Below, piece after piece: positions 1 to 11,726 of a stretch of 64,000 nucleotides of DNA; positions within the stretch are counted from its first letter, which is position 1, and each line of letters opens with the position of its first letter. The position numbers and the translations under genes are program-made. Origin of the DNA: Turnera subulata (taxonomy: Eukaryota; Streptophyta; Magnoliopsida; Malpighiales; Passifloraceae); assembly GCA_028386065.3 (NCBI GenBank), contig JAKUCV010002008.1:2587-66586 (forward strand), in the 5' to 3' direction. Under the pieces are notes generated by a model. The model saw only the letters and a program-made list of their open reading frames with translations, had not been told where the DNA came from and searched no databases.

Positions 1-423
1 TTTCAACACTGGCAGAATGGATAGTGGAGATAAGTTAGGAAGGGGTTTTACGGCTTACGGAAGTAGGCTATTGATCTAGTTGAGTTTACCGGTTCTTTCA
101 AAGAAGAGTATTTTTAGGATTTAATATCAGATCTACACAGGCAGGTCATGTAGTGACAGAACACGGCTTGGTTGTGTTGCACTTAATTGCATGGAAATTA
201 TGGCAAGGGATTCCCCGAACTCCTAGGTGTTTTCTCATCATTGTCATCTCATTTATTATTCTTGTTGTTTTCTTTTCCAAGTTTATTACACCATCCAATC
301 GACTCCTCTTCGAGGCTTAATTTTCTAGATAATCATATATCACATTGTTAATAGTACTTAGCAAAGATCCCTGTGAGACGACCTTGGTACTACAACACCC
401 TGTATACTTGCAGGAGGCTATCA
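1..423 (+). repeat. 3' part of an X-family (Athila-type) LTR
   Basis: This stretch is nearly identical to the 3' portion of the X LTR at about 56260-56679 and ends at the same LTR terminus, GGCTATCA. No primer-binding site follows; the next bases run into Z gag sequence. It is therefore a solo LTR or the 3' LTR of an element whose body lies left of the window. Only a few substitutions separate it from the X LTR, so the family was recently active. A target duplication cannot be checked because the left flank is missing; the right-hand copy would be ACAAG at 424-428. Confidence 0.88.
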
Positions 424-439
424 ACAAGGCGGTGGTTCG

Positions 440-1500
440 ATGATCCAAGGGCCCAAAGAAGAAGAGGAAAGGCTCAGGAAGGTGGAGGAATTATTGAAGA
501 CCGTGAAGAGGAAGGAGGATGATTGGAACTTGGATCACTTGTCTTTGTTCCCCGAAGCTCGGCTGCCAGACAAATTCAAGATGCCTGACATTGAAAAGTT
601 TAATGAAGTGGGATGCCCTAGAACCCACCTAAAGATCTATGTGAGGATGTTGCAGCCTATGGGCATAGGGCCAGAGCTGATGGTTCAACTATTCCAAAGG
701 ACTTTGTCGGGAGCGGCCTTGAAATGGTTTAGACCTTGGATGAGAGTAAGGTGAGCAGATGGGATGACATCTATAAGGTGTTTGTGGACCAGTACAGTTA
801 CAACACATAAATATATGTAACCAAGAGGGATCTGGAAACGACTAAGCAGGAAGCCAAGGAAACATTTTCTGCTTTCATTTCCAGGTGGCGCAACAAGGCT
901 TCCCAAATGGTAAACCGACCTACTGAGGAAGATTAGATACAGATGGTTATTAGGAACCTTCAGCCGGCTTACTACAACCATATGATTGGCAACAACTATG
1001 CCAATTTCAAAGCACTAATTGGAGCAGGGATGCAGCTGGAAGATGCCATCAACTTGGGGAAGATCAAGGCGCCGACAGATACCTCGACATTTAGAAGAAA
1101 TCTAAATTCAGTTTTTGGAAAGAAATCAACCGGGATAAAACATGTGATTGCCCAAGTTGGACCTAAACCTAGCATATTTGCTCCTTTGCCTATGGCTTTG
1201 GGGAAAATGTTCGAAAAGTGTGTATCAAAAAAAAAAAAGGAGGTTTACTACAACCCCTAGAGCCTAAGCATAGCCCGACGGCTAGAGGAGACCCAAGCAA
1301 GCACTGTGAATTTTACCTAATGATCGGGCACACCACTGACGAATGACTCCAACTTCGAAACAAGATTCGGGATTTGGTGGAACGAAAAGAAGTCATATTG
1401 CCTAACCAGAATGTCACCCGGGGAAGGGAAGAAGGAAGACTTGCAAGGATGGTCATCCACGACACTATGCGGAGAGGCAAGAATTGGGATTAGCATAGAT
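440..1500 (+). pseudogene. Z gag remnant (Tat/Ogre-type)
   Basis: The Gag-like fragments are in pieces: an open stretch at 440-754, a frameshifted stretch, then 943-1260 and a degraded tail to about 1500. The first piece carries the charged lead-in (residues RLRKVEELLK) and the gag core with TLSGAALKWF. It closely matches the gag of T on the minus strand (48536-49900), down to the tail around RKEVILP. Gag would form the virus-like particle in the cytoplasm. Several stops and frame changes show that it no longer encodes a protein. The start is uncertain because an X-family LTR truncates the upstream part. Confidence 0.85.
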
Positions 1501-1850
1501 CAAGCATCTTCTTCGAGACAAGTGGAGGAGAAGCTGACATGGGTTCTTCTGCAGCTTCCGAGTCTGAGAGTGAGTCTGAAATAGATAGTGAGCCTGAAGA
1601 TTTAACCAAGGAATCGGATAGTGATTCTTTTGACCTTAGCCTCTCTTGTTCTAAAACCTTAGAGAATGATGATGTCCTTATATCCCAAAGTAATGAAATG
1701 AGGCACTCTTTTGATTACTCGGATGTTTTCTGTGATGATATTTATTGCATGCGTAATATGTGTGAATGTAATGAGATGAATGAACTCCCGGATTCTATCG
1801 AAGTCAATCTGGGCACTGATATTGATCCAAAGATCACGAGGATTGGTTCG
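1501..1850 (+). pseudogene. Z acidic linker leading to the RT domain; protease missing
   Basis: An open frame from 1539 encodes a serine- and glutamate/aspartate-rich linker ending in VNLGTD and KITRIG, the segment that precedes RT in Tat-type Pol. It is cut by the Y LTR at 1851, and RT resumes at 21783 (residues ALESSIQDDL). In T a protease lies between the equivalent gag tail and the linker. Here the gag tail passes almost directly into the linker, so the protease region was deleted. Identity rests on order and the conserved junction residues, not on a catalytic motif. Confidence 0.7.
1846..1850. other. Left target-site copy of Y (GTTCG)
   Basis: GTTCG before the Y LTR at 1851 matches GTACG at 21783-21787 in four of five positions. 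Both lie at the break in Z pol, so this is an aged 5-bp target-site duplication. Confidence 0.7.
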
Positions 1851-3698
1851 TGATGCGTTTTATTTACGCGTGACTTTTTCAAATTTATAATTCTTGATCA
1901 ATTCACAACACGACACACAAATAACTCACGAGTAAACGCAACGATTGTTAACTGCAAGTGCACAGTGTACTATGTAGTGTAGTAGTCTAATCAAGGTCGA
2001 TCCACGGAACAAGGGAAATAAATACTACCTAATGTCACAGTTTATGATTATCTAGGCAAATCAAATAAAAGATGGTGTAGGGTGATGTTGACTAGGCTAG
2101 AAGGAAAAGAAATAAAATTGCAAACTTATTCTAAAGTGAAGTTCTATCAATATCTAAAGCAATCTAGGAAATCAGGGTTCACACAATTACTATCTAGGTT
2201 TATTATGCATGGATGTCGATTTCTATCATTGATGTGTGACTGTGGGCAATTGTTTCTATTGTCTTAATCCTCAGCTCTCGCATGTTGAATCAAATATTCA
2301 GCAAAGATTACTACCTAGCTCTCGCATAGCCTAGCATCGATACTAAACTCATTAAGCAAGCACAAAACAATCAATCAAGCCCTAAGAAACCATCAGCTCT
2401 CGCATATTTTAGCATCAATCAATCTATGTTCTTCTAGGTATCATCATATAAATCACGCAGCTCTTGCATGTTGCAATAAAAAAGAATCAAACCAAAGTAG
2501 ATAATAAATTCGGCACACATAGATTGAACTATCAACACAATCAATTGAATAAACATCAATCCATAAGTAATAAAACAATAGAAGTAATTGGTTACATCCC
2601 TAATCCTAGAATAGAGAATTAGTTCATCATAACAAAATAGCAAATCATCAAAATCTCACAAGAATTCATCAAGTAAACAATTTAATAAAAAGAAAATCGA
2701 GATAAGGGAAGGAAGACGAGTCGGCTGGCCGATTGGTGTAGAGAGTTGATGGCGTCGACTTGCTCCTCTCTGATGTCGATTTCTACTGCAATTGGACTGG
2801 TGATTCTGTGACTTTAAACCTTCAAATCTTACTTGAAAAACGTTGAATTGTTGTGGGGAATAACCTTTGAATTGGATGAGGAGTTCGGCACCACCTAGAG
2901 GATCCAAAAGAGTGAAAACCCTAACCCTACTAGTGTGTGTGACCTAATAACTAACCAATTCGGTAGAGCTTCGCCCTCTAACTTCTGCCTCCTGAATATG
3001 CCGACCTAGGGCATCCTTTCATACTGTCTTTAGCTGCTGGAAGTCGGTGGGGCTCTCCTTCTTTGAATGGAAATTGAATTCTTGACTTGCACTCCAAGTT
3101 GGACTTTTGCTTGTTTTCTGACCCGAAAATTGAACGCCACTTAACTCCTAAAAGACGTCCAAACTGGGCGTTAGGTTCTTCCACAAAGTTCTAGATAATT
3201 CCCTCAGCTTTCTTTACATAGAAAGAACTCTTCAATTGGACTTCTGTAGCTCAAGATATGGCCGAAATACTAGGCCTGGGTCGGCACAAGAAAATCTGCA
3301 TCCTGGGCTGGATTAAAATAAATACTGCTCCTTGTAGACTTGTCTAAAAATTATGAAATTTAATCATGGAGTGCTTTGGAAGTCTAGTTTCGTCTCCAAT
3401 TTGTCTCACTTAATTTCGATGCCTAGAACTCCCGAAATCATCAAAATAGTCGGTTGTGCTCATTGCAGAAAGTTTCCTAAATTGGGCCTGGTTTCCAAAC
3501 TTGGCTAAAAAGCTTCCATTCTTCCGTAAAAACGATAAATTCCTGATAAAAACACTTAATCAGAAAAAGTGAAAGTACTAATTGACACAATGCATGAAAA
3601 CACACAATAATATAAAGATTATACACATAGTCGACCAAGAAAACATAGTAAAAGCCATTCAAAACCATCATAGAAATACTAACATTTAGATGTTATCA
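1851..3698 (-). repeat. Y 3' LTR
   Basis: This matches 19958-21782 over nearly its whole length. It begins TGATGCGTTTT in plus orientation and ends TGTTATCA. The purine-rich tract before it, read on minus, lies just right of 3698 (AAGTTTAAGTTTGAGAAG). The TATA-like box seen in the partner LTR is altered here (GTATGAAAGG instead of GTATAAAAGG), one of many substitutions showing some age. Confidence 0.93.
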
Positions 3699-5582
3699 AA
3701 TCTTCTCAAACTTAAACTTTGCTTGTCCTCAAGCAAATAAAATGAAATAAACCAAATGAGGATTTTGAAAATCTCCACCAAATCACACAATCAAAAAGAA
3801 TTCATATGAAGACTTCTAAGATAATCACCAAGAGCTTATGAAAAAATATTTAAGATCAAATGCCAAGAAAGAAAGAAAATCTCATGAAAAAGCATCCATG
3901 CCATAGTCAGACTTACCCCTACAAGCTTTCACACAAATCATTAGCAAAAATCGATTTCCAATATGCATGCAAGAATGAATTGACGTCATGAAAATTTGAA
4001 AAACTAGTCTCATAGACAAATTCCAAAACTTAACTCTACTATTACGAATAAACACTCTAAAAAAGATCAATAGGACTTTACAAAGGGTTGTAATGGGGTC
4101 TTGGGTAAAGTTTGATCAAAGAAAAGGTGTATAGGGAATCAAAGTTCAAAAATTCACTTAAGAAAAGATTGCAATATGCATTATCAAGAGATTGAAATGA
4201 TTTCTCAAAGTGCAAGTCTTGAAATAACATCCATCATGTGATCATCAAAAGAAATTCAACTTGTTTCAGGAACCATTGATTGCGCAATTTCCATTTTTTT
4301 TTGAAATTTTTTTCTCCTTTGAAATCGACTTTGCCGATTTTCTTTTTGTTTTTTTTTCTGCGCTTGACATTCCATAACATACTTGAAACAATTGAAAGTG
4401 CAAACATCTTCAATGCATAGATCTTCTTGGATGTGAAAAGGTACGGTACAATTGCACTAATCATAGAAGAAATCTTGATAAAAACATAGAACAAAAATCT
4501 CTTAAGAAACTTTGAAAAATAGGATATGGATAATGAAAGAAAAGAATGGTAGCTATAAGGCTTCAAAGGGGTTAAAGGTAGGTAAATGTGGGTAAAGAAA
4601 GAAAAATTAGCTACCATGATTTAGGCTCAAAGGGGTTAAACAAGGGATAATGATAAAAGGTAGGCTTTTTATTGGCTTGTTGGTTCAAACAAAGAATGCC
4701 TAAATCATCTCTTTCATTGACATTCTATGAGAAAAATTCGCTTTGAAAAGTTCTGAAAACTTGTTCTAGGACATATATGTTGACGTCAAAAATTTTAAAA
4801 ATAATGCATAGGGTGTGGAAAAATGCTAGGCAAAGAATGCTAGAACTTGCATAAATTCATCATAATTAAGCATGAATACCAGATCAATCAAAAATCAAAC
4901 TTCTTGCTTCTAAAAGAAAAAGATTTCAAAAAATCAAAGTAACTCTCTTGGTTATCCATCAGCAAAAACATCTTGATCATAGAATGGTGGGTTTGAAAAA
5001 CAAAAAAAAAATCTTTCTGTTTTTTTTTCGAAAATTTTGTATTTTTTTTGTCGTTTTTTTTGAATTTTTTTATTTGAAAAACAAAATTGGAAAAACAATT
5101 TTGAAAACAATTTGAAAATAAATTTGAAAAAGTAAAGTTGAATACGATTTTGAAAACAATTTTGAAAAAGTAATGGCTTTTTACTAAGTAATCTAGAATA
5201 AAAAAATATGCATACTCAATATATTAAATTCAAAAACATGCTCTTTATTGACACAAAACAAAAACAAACAAATTGCAAAGAAATTTGTTCCCCCTCCTCA
5301 AACTTAAATCGGACAATGTCCTCGTTGGCTAAAAAAGAAAAGAAACAAAGGATAAAAAGATAGGCACATAAGAGAAGCACTCTTCTCAAACTTAGATTGA
5401 AACATGTATAGCACATAACAAAAGATATTCCAAGTAAGAGAGAAAGTAAGAATCAACCATAAGAGAGATAGAGAAATCGAAAGTGCATTGCCACCAGGTG
5501 TTCATGACACCAAAATTAAACACATTTGACATATAAAAGTAAAGACATAAAAACACAACACGTAGAATGATGATGCATGAAA
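3699..5582 (-). other. Y 3' non-coding region
   Basis: No convincing coding sequence is seen. The stretch is A/T-rich with long homopolymer runs and many TTGAAAA words, especially at 4985-5170. At 4540-4700 it holds a block (GGCTCAAAGGGGTTAAACAA) also found in W at about 23040-23110 and, weakly, in X near 60150-60240. That block is therefore a conserved non-coding feature of these Athila-type elements. The polypurine tract sits at the left end next to the LTR. Confidence 0.75.
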
Positions 5583-6802
5583 CTACTCGGCAAGTTTGTT
5601 CTCTATGTTCTCTAGCTTCTTCCTAAGTTGCGCAATGGTCTTCTCTTGTTCATCCAATTTACTGCACATGACTCTCCCTAACTTATCAACAATGTCAACC
5701 AACTTATCCATTTGAGAGAGTAATTCGCCGGTAGTCTTGTTGAGATTGGCGATGCCATCGACTTGAGCTTCCCATCCCATGAGAAAGTCGAAGATGTTGG
5801 AGGAATCGGACACCACGGATGATGTAGAGGATGGTGGCTTACGGTGGATCGGTTGTGTGCAACACAAAAGCATTCCTCATCAACCTCTTCTTCATCACAA
5901 AAAGGATATGGATCAATGGGTTCATGGAGTTCTAGGGCTACAGCTGCGGCAACATGCTTATGCACGATCTCAAGTGCGGGTTTAGAAGGGGTTAAAGTGT
6001 TGGGATCTAGGTTAATTCCTAAGAATTTCATGATATGAGTGATCAGCCCTCCACATGCTATCTCGCCATCTCCTGTGCAAATATGAGCAAAATTCTGCAG
6101 CAACCAAAGTCCTCCATTGAGTTTGTACCCGTGTACCATGCAAAAGAGTACAAAAAGCTCATCGCATTGCACCTTGTGTGCATCTTTGGTTCTTCCAAAG
6201 AAAGAGTGTGCCAGAACTCTGTGTAAATACCTCAGTGCATTGTCCTTAATGCACAAGTCACTAGCCAAGCCAGAGCCAGGAATGAAAGAATCATTGCAAA
6301 TCGTGTCCATCATGACTCTACCACTGAAGCTATAGCTAGGAACTCGCCATCCTTCTGCATCAAAACCAAAAATCTTGTTGAAATCAATTAAGCTCATCTC
6401 ATAATCTTTCCTTGCAAGCCGGAACTTAACATAGCTGGGATCATGAAAGTCCTTGAGATCCACGTCATACCCAAAAGTAGCAAGAAACTCATAAGTAAGC
6501 TCCTCGTATGACGGCTCCTTAATCTTGTAAAAATCGACTAGTCCTAGGTTAGCAAGGTACTTGCCAATCGGCTCCTCAAGATTGTAAGATTCAACCACCT
6601 CAAAATCAATGTACCTCGTAGGAATTAGAGGTCTGCGAATCAGCTTGTCAAACCTAGCGTGATTCTCTTCAGAAATCCATCTCGGATTGTACTCGGTAAA
6701 CTTAGGCATAGGCATAAAGCGCGGGGTATGGTTGGTGATGGTGAAGTTGGGTCGGCAAGGGTTGGTGTTGGCCATCCTAGGGTTGCTATTTGGAAAAGTC
6801 AT
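5583..6802 (-). CDS. Athila-type extra ORF (ORF1-like, env position), frameshifted near its end
   Basis: An open frame of 374 codons starts at 6802, close to the only good ATG after the non-coding leader, and runs to 5678. It carries the stretches typical of the Athila ORF-1 protein family: an N-terminal region with FDKLIRRPLIPTRY, then SYEELTYEFLATF, the block RKDYEMSLIDFNKIFGF, and CDELFVLFCMVHG. Near 5860 a frameshift moves the true C terminus into another frame that stays open to 5583 and looks like a coiled coil (heptads around MDKLVDIVDKLGRVM and IAQLRKKLENIENKL). The ORF sits in the env position after pol. I see no signal peptide or strong membrane segment in it, and its function is unknown. 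Confidence 0.82.
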
Positions 6803-7966
6803 CTTGAACTAGGGCTAAAGAGGGTTGGAGATTAAAAGAAAAATCAAAGAAAAACCTAAAGGGTGCTAGGGAAGTGAAATCAGCACTAGGGTATGGATGT
6901 CTAGAGCTTGAATGTTTTTGGTGTGGAAAATATGGGTGTATGGGTGTGTATTTATAGGCTCTAGAGGCGGTGGAATTGGTGGTGTTAGTGCCCACTTCTA
7001 GACCTATGGGTACTAGGAATCCTCCTCAAACTACTATTCAAAGTGGGTGTGTACTAGGAATCTTATTTCTCCAAGGATTAGAAAATTCCTAAAAATAAAA
7101 TAAAAAAAACTAAATCCTAATCCTAAAAACTAAAGTAATACTAACCTATATATATTTTTGGTGGGTGTAGGACTAACTAAAAAAAATTGCAAAGGGGCTG
7201 CCCTAAAAAAAAATTGGAGTCAGCGCATGGGTTCCCTATGCTCGGGTCGGTGCTGCTGCGGGCGTGCCTTTGGTGCGTCTCGGGCGCGCCTTGGGACTCC
7301 TTGGTGCACTGGTTGGCGCGCCTGCGGGTTCCTCTATGGGTGCGTCGATTGGTGCGCCTCGGTGTGCCTGTGGTGCGTCCATCCGGGCTGGTTGGTGTGC
7401 ACTGACCTGCGCGTTGGCGCCCCTTGGTGCATGCTGATACGCGGGTTGGTGTGCCTTTCCTAGCCCGTGGGCGCTAATTGTCCTCCTTGTGCGCCACGGT
7501 GAACTAATCGGTATGTCCTAACCCAAAAATATTTTGTTTTTCGATTTTTTTGTGATTTTTAATTTTTTTTATTTTTATTTTTTTAATGAATTATGAAAAA
7601 ATGAAAAATCCTAGGGTGCTAGAAAAATAAAGAAAACCTTAAAAACTAACCCTAAAAAATTGTCTCCTCTAATTTAGTCTAGTTTGTTATGAGCTTGCCA
7701 TCGGAACCTAAGGGTAAGTGCTAAATGTATATGAATGCATCAAACAAATAAAATCCAACAAAGCACTCAAGCAAATCATCACAGAAATTACGCAGCAAAG
7801 TAAAAGTTGAGTTAAGAAAAGCTTCTATGATTATTTTTATGAAGAATTCGTCTTGACCCTTCCTCAGTGTGGTTGATCTCTCCTAAAAAAATTCCTTCTT
7901 CTTGCAATCTTCAAAACCAAAAACAAAAATTAAAAAAATAAAAAACTCAAAACACTAAATCTACCT
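6803..7966 (-). other. Y region between pol and the extra ORF, with a GC-rich degenerate repeat
   Basis: No gene is seen. About 7240-7500 is strikingly GC-rich compared with its surroundings and made of irregular repeats built on GGTGCGCCT and related words. On both sides the sequence is A/T-rich with homopolymer runs. Short open frames across the GC-rich block only reflect its base composition. Confidence 0.65.
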
Positions 7967-8025
7967 TAAATTGTGGGTTGCCTCCCACACAGCGCTTCTT
8001 TACTGTCGTCTTAGCTGGACTAGAT
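7967..8025 (-). ncRNA. Conserved Athila stem-loop motif (Y copy)
   Basis: On the minus strand the motif holds GTCCAGCTAAGACG, then TAAAGAAGCGCT, then a hairpin with arms TGTGGG (7984-7989) and CCCACA (7972-7977) around the six-base loop AGGCAA (7978-7983). The same motif occurs in X (59519-59570) and W (23736-23782), with different but still complementary stems. That pattern suggests a structured RNA. It lies just after the pol remnant, as it lies after the gag-pro stop in X. Its role is not known to me. Confidence 0.6.
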
Positions 8026-8035
8026 GGATGGGCGG

Positions 8036-8710
8036 TTATGGTGTATCATGAAGCTTTTCGGTGAATCGCCTCCCATGAAAATCGCCTTGATACTGGACAT
8101 GATCATATTTGCTCTCATCTTTCGGAATATATCCCATGCGATATAGATAATCAACGAATTTGGCAAACCAAGGAGGGTTCTTTGTAGAAATCGCATTGAC
8201 CATGGTGAGGTAATCGTTCGGCAGTGCGTCATTAATTGGCTTCTCCTCTTCTTTCTTTTCGTCTTTCTCCAATTGCAATCTTGATAAGTGATCAGCAACT
8301 AAATTCTCTGTTCCTTTCTTGTCCTTGATCTCTAGGTCGAATTCTTGCAACATAAGAATCCATCGAAGAAGTCGTGGTTTTGCATCTTTCTTCCGGAGCA
8401 AATACTTCAATGCAGCGTGGTCCGTGTGAAGAATCACCTTGGAACCCAAAAGGTAACTCCTGAACTTGTCAATTGCGAATACAACAGCTAATAACTCCTT
8501 CTCCGTAGTTGCATAATTAATTTGAGCATCATCTAGAGTCTTGCTTGCATAATAAATGGCATGCATCTTCCCATCTCGGCGTTGTCCTAAGACTGCGCCT
8601 ACAGCATAGTCGCTTGCATCACACATTATCTCGAACGGAAGTGAATAATCAGGGGGTTGAATGATGGGTTCCGAAATCAGCTCCTTCTTGAGCTTGTCGA
8701 ATGCTTCCAT
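8036..8710 (-). pseudogene. Y RNase H domain (pol fragment)
   Basis: 224 open codons encode a Ty3/gypsy RNase [18 protein letters not shown] near residue 28, the glutamate motif in [12 protein letters not shown], the aspartate in HTDHAAL, and VADHLSR at the end. In a live element it would remove the RNA template during reverse transcription. It continues the RT fragment that resumes at 16348 on the other side of V; the ATG at 8710 is an internal methionine, not a true start. After VADHLSR come about 60 residues of the linker that precedes integrase, then the frame runs straight into the stem-loop motif, so the integrase has been deleted. Confidence 0.88.
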
Positions 8711-8720
8711 ACAGTGTTCA

Positions 8721-11700
8721 TGAAACGCCTGTGTCCCAATATGTTAATATAAAACAGAATTTAAATATAAAATGACAAATTTGCCCTTATCAAACCCGGG
8801 ACACAAAAATCAAGAACTAAACACCCGTATCCCAAAATGTCTAATTAAATTAATAAAAGCATATGAAAAGACTAATTTGCCCTTTCTACCCGGAATACGA
8901 CACAAATATGATAATCATCATAAAATTACGCAATATATGATACAATAAGTAATACAATCCGAGTATGCAGCGGAAGACAAATACTTAAACAAATACGAAT
9001 GTAATGCACCCTATGGATCCGACCCGAGGAGGAAGGCACCGCCACCTGCTGACATGCACCACTGCTCAACGAACAGCTAACCTGTAAAAGTCTGTGAGGG
9101 GGTGAGACCTACCACTGTCTCACCGCAAACAAATAAACCAGTATATACAAATACAAATCAACTACAAGTACACCGGCATCAGGCAACAGCAACCACAATG
9201 CACAAGCAAGACATCATCAGACTACAAACCATCACTTATCATTACTTATATAATTATCTTTGTTATTAGGTTTAAATATTTTATTAGGGCCCTCTACTGT
9301 GTGCGTCGAGCTCGGTCCCGTCTCATGAGACAACCAAGGCATAAGCCCAATATAAACAAGGCAAGGCCCATTACATTCAGAGAGAGAGATAGACAGAGAG
9401 AAAGAGGGAGGTAGAAAGAGGGAGATAGAAAGAGGGAGGTAGAACCGGTCATCACAGACCCATATGCTAAACCGCATATACCAAGCTATCCCGCATACAA
9501 TCCCGAGGGGTATCACTTCCCGCTCGAACCAACCGGTCAACAGCCCCACAGTAGAATTATTATAGTATGTTATTCTCAATTATCCTTTAAGAGTTGTACC
9601 ATAAGTTATTGTCAAAAAGGGTTGTGTGGATTTAACATCTTATTCTCAAATCCGGGCCTCTAGCCCACAGTCCACCACACAAACCACAAAAACCATATAT
9701 CACGTTATTTAACACACAAAATAAGTCATGCTCGACAGGCATATTATACCACACTGGTACACAAAGGTTTATAAGTCCTCACCTTGGCCACAATAATTGC
9801 CTCGGGTGCTGAAGCCTCATTCCGTTTTTAACGCTCCTATATTTACAATAAAAATACCACATATAAGGTTCACATCATCTATAGTAAATGCATATGCCAA
9901 TGCCGTGACTATATCGATATATCATCTTAGTCTTTAAGCCCAGTCAACATTCTCAAGCCCTTAATAGGTCTAAGCCCATATTAATAAAAGCCATTGGGCC
10001 TAAAGCCCATCTTAAATTAATTATTCTATCTTGGGCCTATAGCCCACTTCATTAGTCATTGGGCCTAAAAGCCCATATAAAATTAATATGACACTAATTG
10101 GGCCTAAGCCCGGCCCATCCTCAAAATCACATTAACCGAACTCCCGAGCCCAGACATTTTTCGGCCTAAAGAGACTATGTACGTCGGTACGATTCCGGCA
10201 CGTGCCTCTCAACTCGTCTCTCTCGGTTTCCACTAATATCATTTATTTCCGATACAAGGATTAAATGTAGTACATGACATGTACAAAACCAAATATGGCA
10301 TCGCTAGGAGTTTACCGTTTGATTCTGGTTCCCAATGCTCGCCGGAACAGTGACCATGCTCGCCGGATTCCGGTCATCTCGCCAGAGAACTCCACAACAA
10401 AGCCAAAAACTAACCATAACAAATCTGCCATCATTCAATCAGCATCCGATTCAACAACACATCTACCACAATCATCAAAACGAAACCATAGAACATACAT
10501 GACTGCTTAAGAGAAGAAATAAGGACTTGAATCCTTACTGGAAACCAAATTCGTGCACAGGAGGCGTCAGATCCCCATCAAGCCCCAACTAGACCCAAGT
10601 TGCCCAAACACAAGTTTTGCCCCGAAGAATGCCAACACCACTGCCGGCACAGTCACCACCCAATTGGCCATTGACGCACACCAACCACCGAACTGGGAAC
10701 AGCAACAACAAACCATCGTCCCACCGACACCGTCACAATAATAAACAACACTACACCACCAACACATCAACAGCCCCGATTAATAAATCGGCCCCAAAGA
10801 CAAAAATCAAAAGAAAGGAAGAACAGGGGAAACGAAACGGAGAGATCATCGGAAACTTACCGAGCGACGACGAAGGGCGACGATGGCACCTACGTCGAAT
10901 CCATGCCCGATTTGTCCCCCACAAGGCCCACCAAACCTCATCCCGGTCTGCACTACCGTCCAGCAACACGGGTAGCGTTCACGGCGACTCCTCGTCACAA
11001 CCCAGAGAACCCCGAGCCTTCTCCTACTTCGTTGCAGCGGCGACGTGTTACTTGGATGGCTGCAATTCGAGGAGAGAGAGGAACACTAGGCGGCGGTGAC
11101 AACACGCTCATGCACGTCCTTCCTCTTAACTGCAGTGGCGGCGGCGCAGGGAAAGTGAGGAGAAGAAAGAGGGGTGGAGTGCGGCGGTTCTGAGTGAGAA
11201 CAAAGAGGGAAAGGGGGAAGAGATCGTGGGGAGTGAAGAGGGAGACCCGGTCGGCAGCTCGGGAAAAAGGAAGAGGAGGAAAAGAAAAAGAGAGGTGAGA
11301 GGGAGAAAGAGATGACTTGTATACCACCACTCTAGGGTTAGGGTTTCCGTCCAAAGCAAAACGGCGTCGTTTTGCTTCCAAACGACGTCACTTCGTCTTC
11401 AAGCCCTCCCTTGGTCAACCCGAAAGTCAAAACACACATAAGTGTGTGTTTTATGTTATAGCTCAGCCCAAAACTACGTAGTTTTAGACTAAACTACACC
11501 ATGCCTTGTGTTTCACCACAAAATACAAATAAACTCCAAAAGAAATCCAATTACGGTTTAATTTCACCATTAAATAAATATTTCCAAAGAAAAGAAGAAG
11601 AAATTAATAATAATCTTCTTGACCAAAAATCCTGGAAGTTCCTCGAGGGTAAAATTGGAAATAAAATTTTTAAAAAAATTCTTAAAATTCCATAGAAATT

Positions 11701-11726
11701 AATTACCGAAAATACGGGGCGTTACA
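8721..11726 (-). repeat. V 3' LTR
   Basis: Highly similar to 13182-16347. It lacks about 160 bp present in the partner at 14219-14380. A GA-rich block with three units of about 20 bp lies at 9378-9445. Near its 5' (minus) end it carries three strong palindromes: arms AAGCAAAACG (11354-11363) pairing with 11368-11377, AAAACACACA (11429-11438) pairing with 11443-11452, and the 16-bp palindrome at 11470-11485. Many copies of the plant-type words GGGCCTAA and AGCCCA lie at 9940-10160. Open frames at 10617-11193 are composition artefacts. Confidence 0.93.

Noticed and set aside
4234..4617. 127-codon minus-strand open frame in the Y 3' region
   Set aside because: Lysine- and phenylalanine-rich from A/T homopolymers; the conserved block inside it is also present in W without an open frame.
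7158..7463. Cysteine- and tryptophan-rich open frame
   Set aside because: It only translates the GC-rich repeat island and has no plausible domain.
10617..11193. Open frames of up to 191 codons in both V LTRs (also 15240-15815 and the opposite strand)
   Set aside because: They lie inside LTRs, are Arg/Pro/Ser-rich from GC-rich sequence, overlap on several frames and strands, and resemble no family. Their conservation between LTRs is expected from LTR identity.
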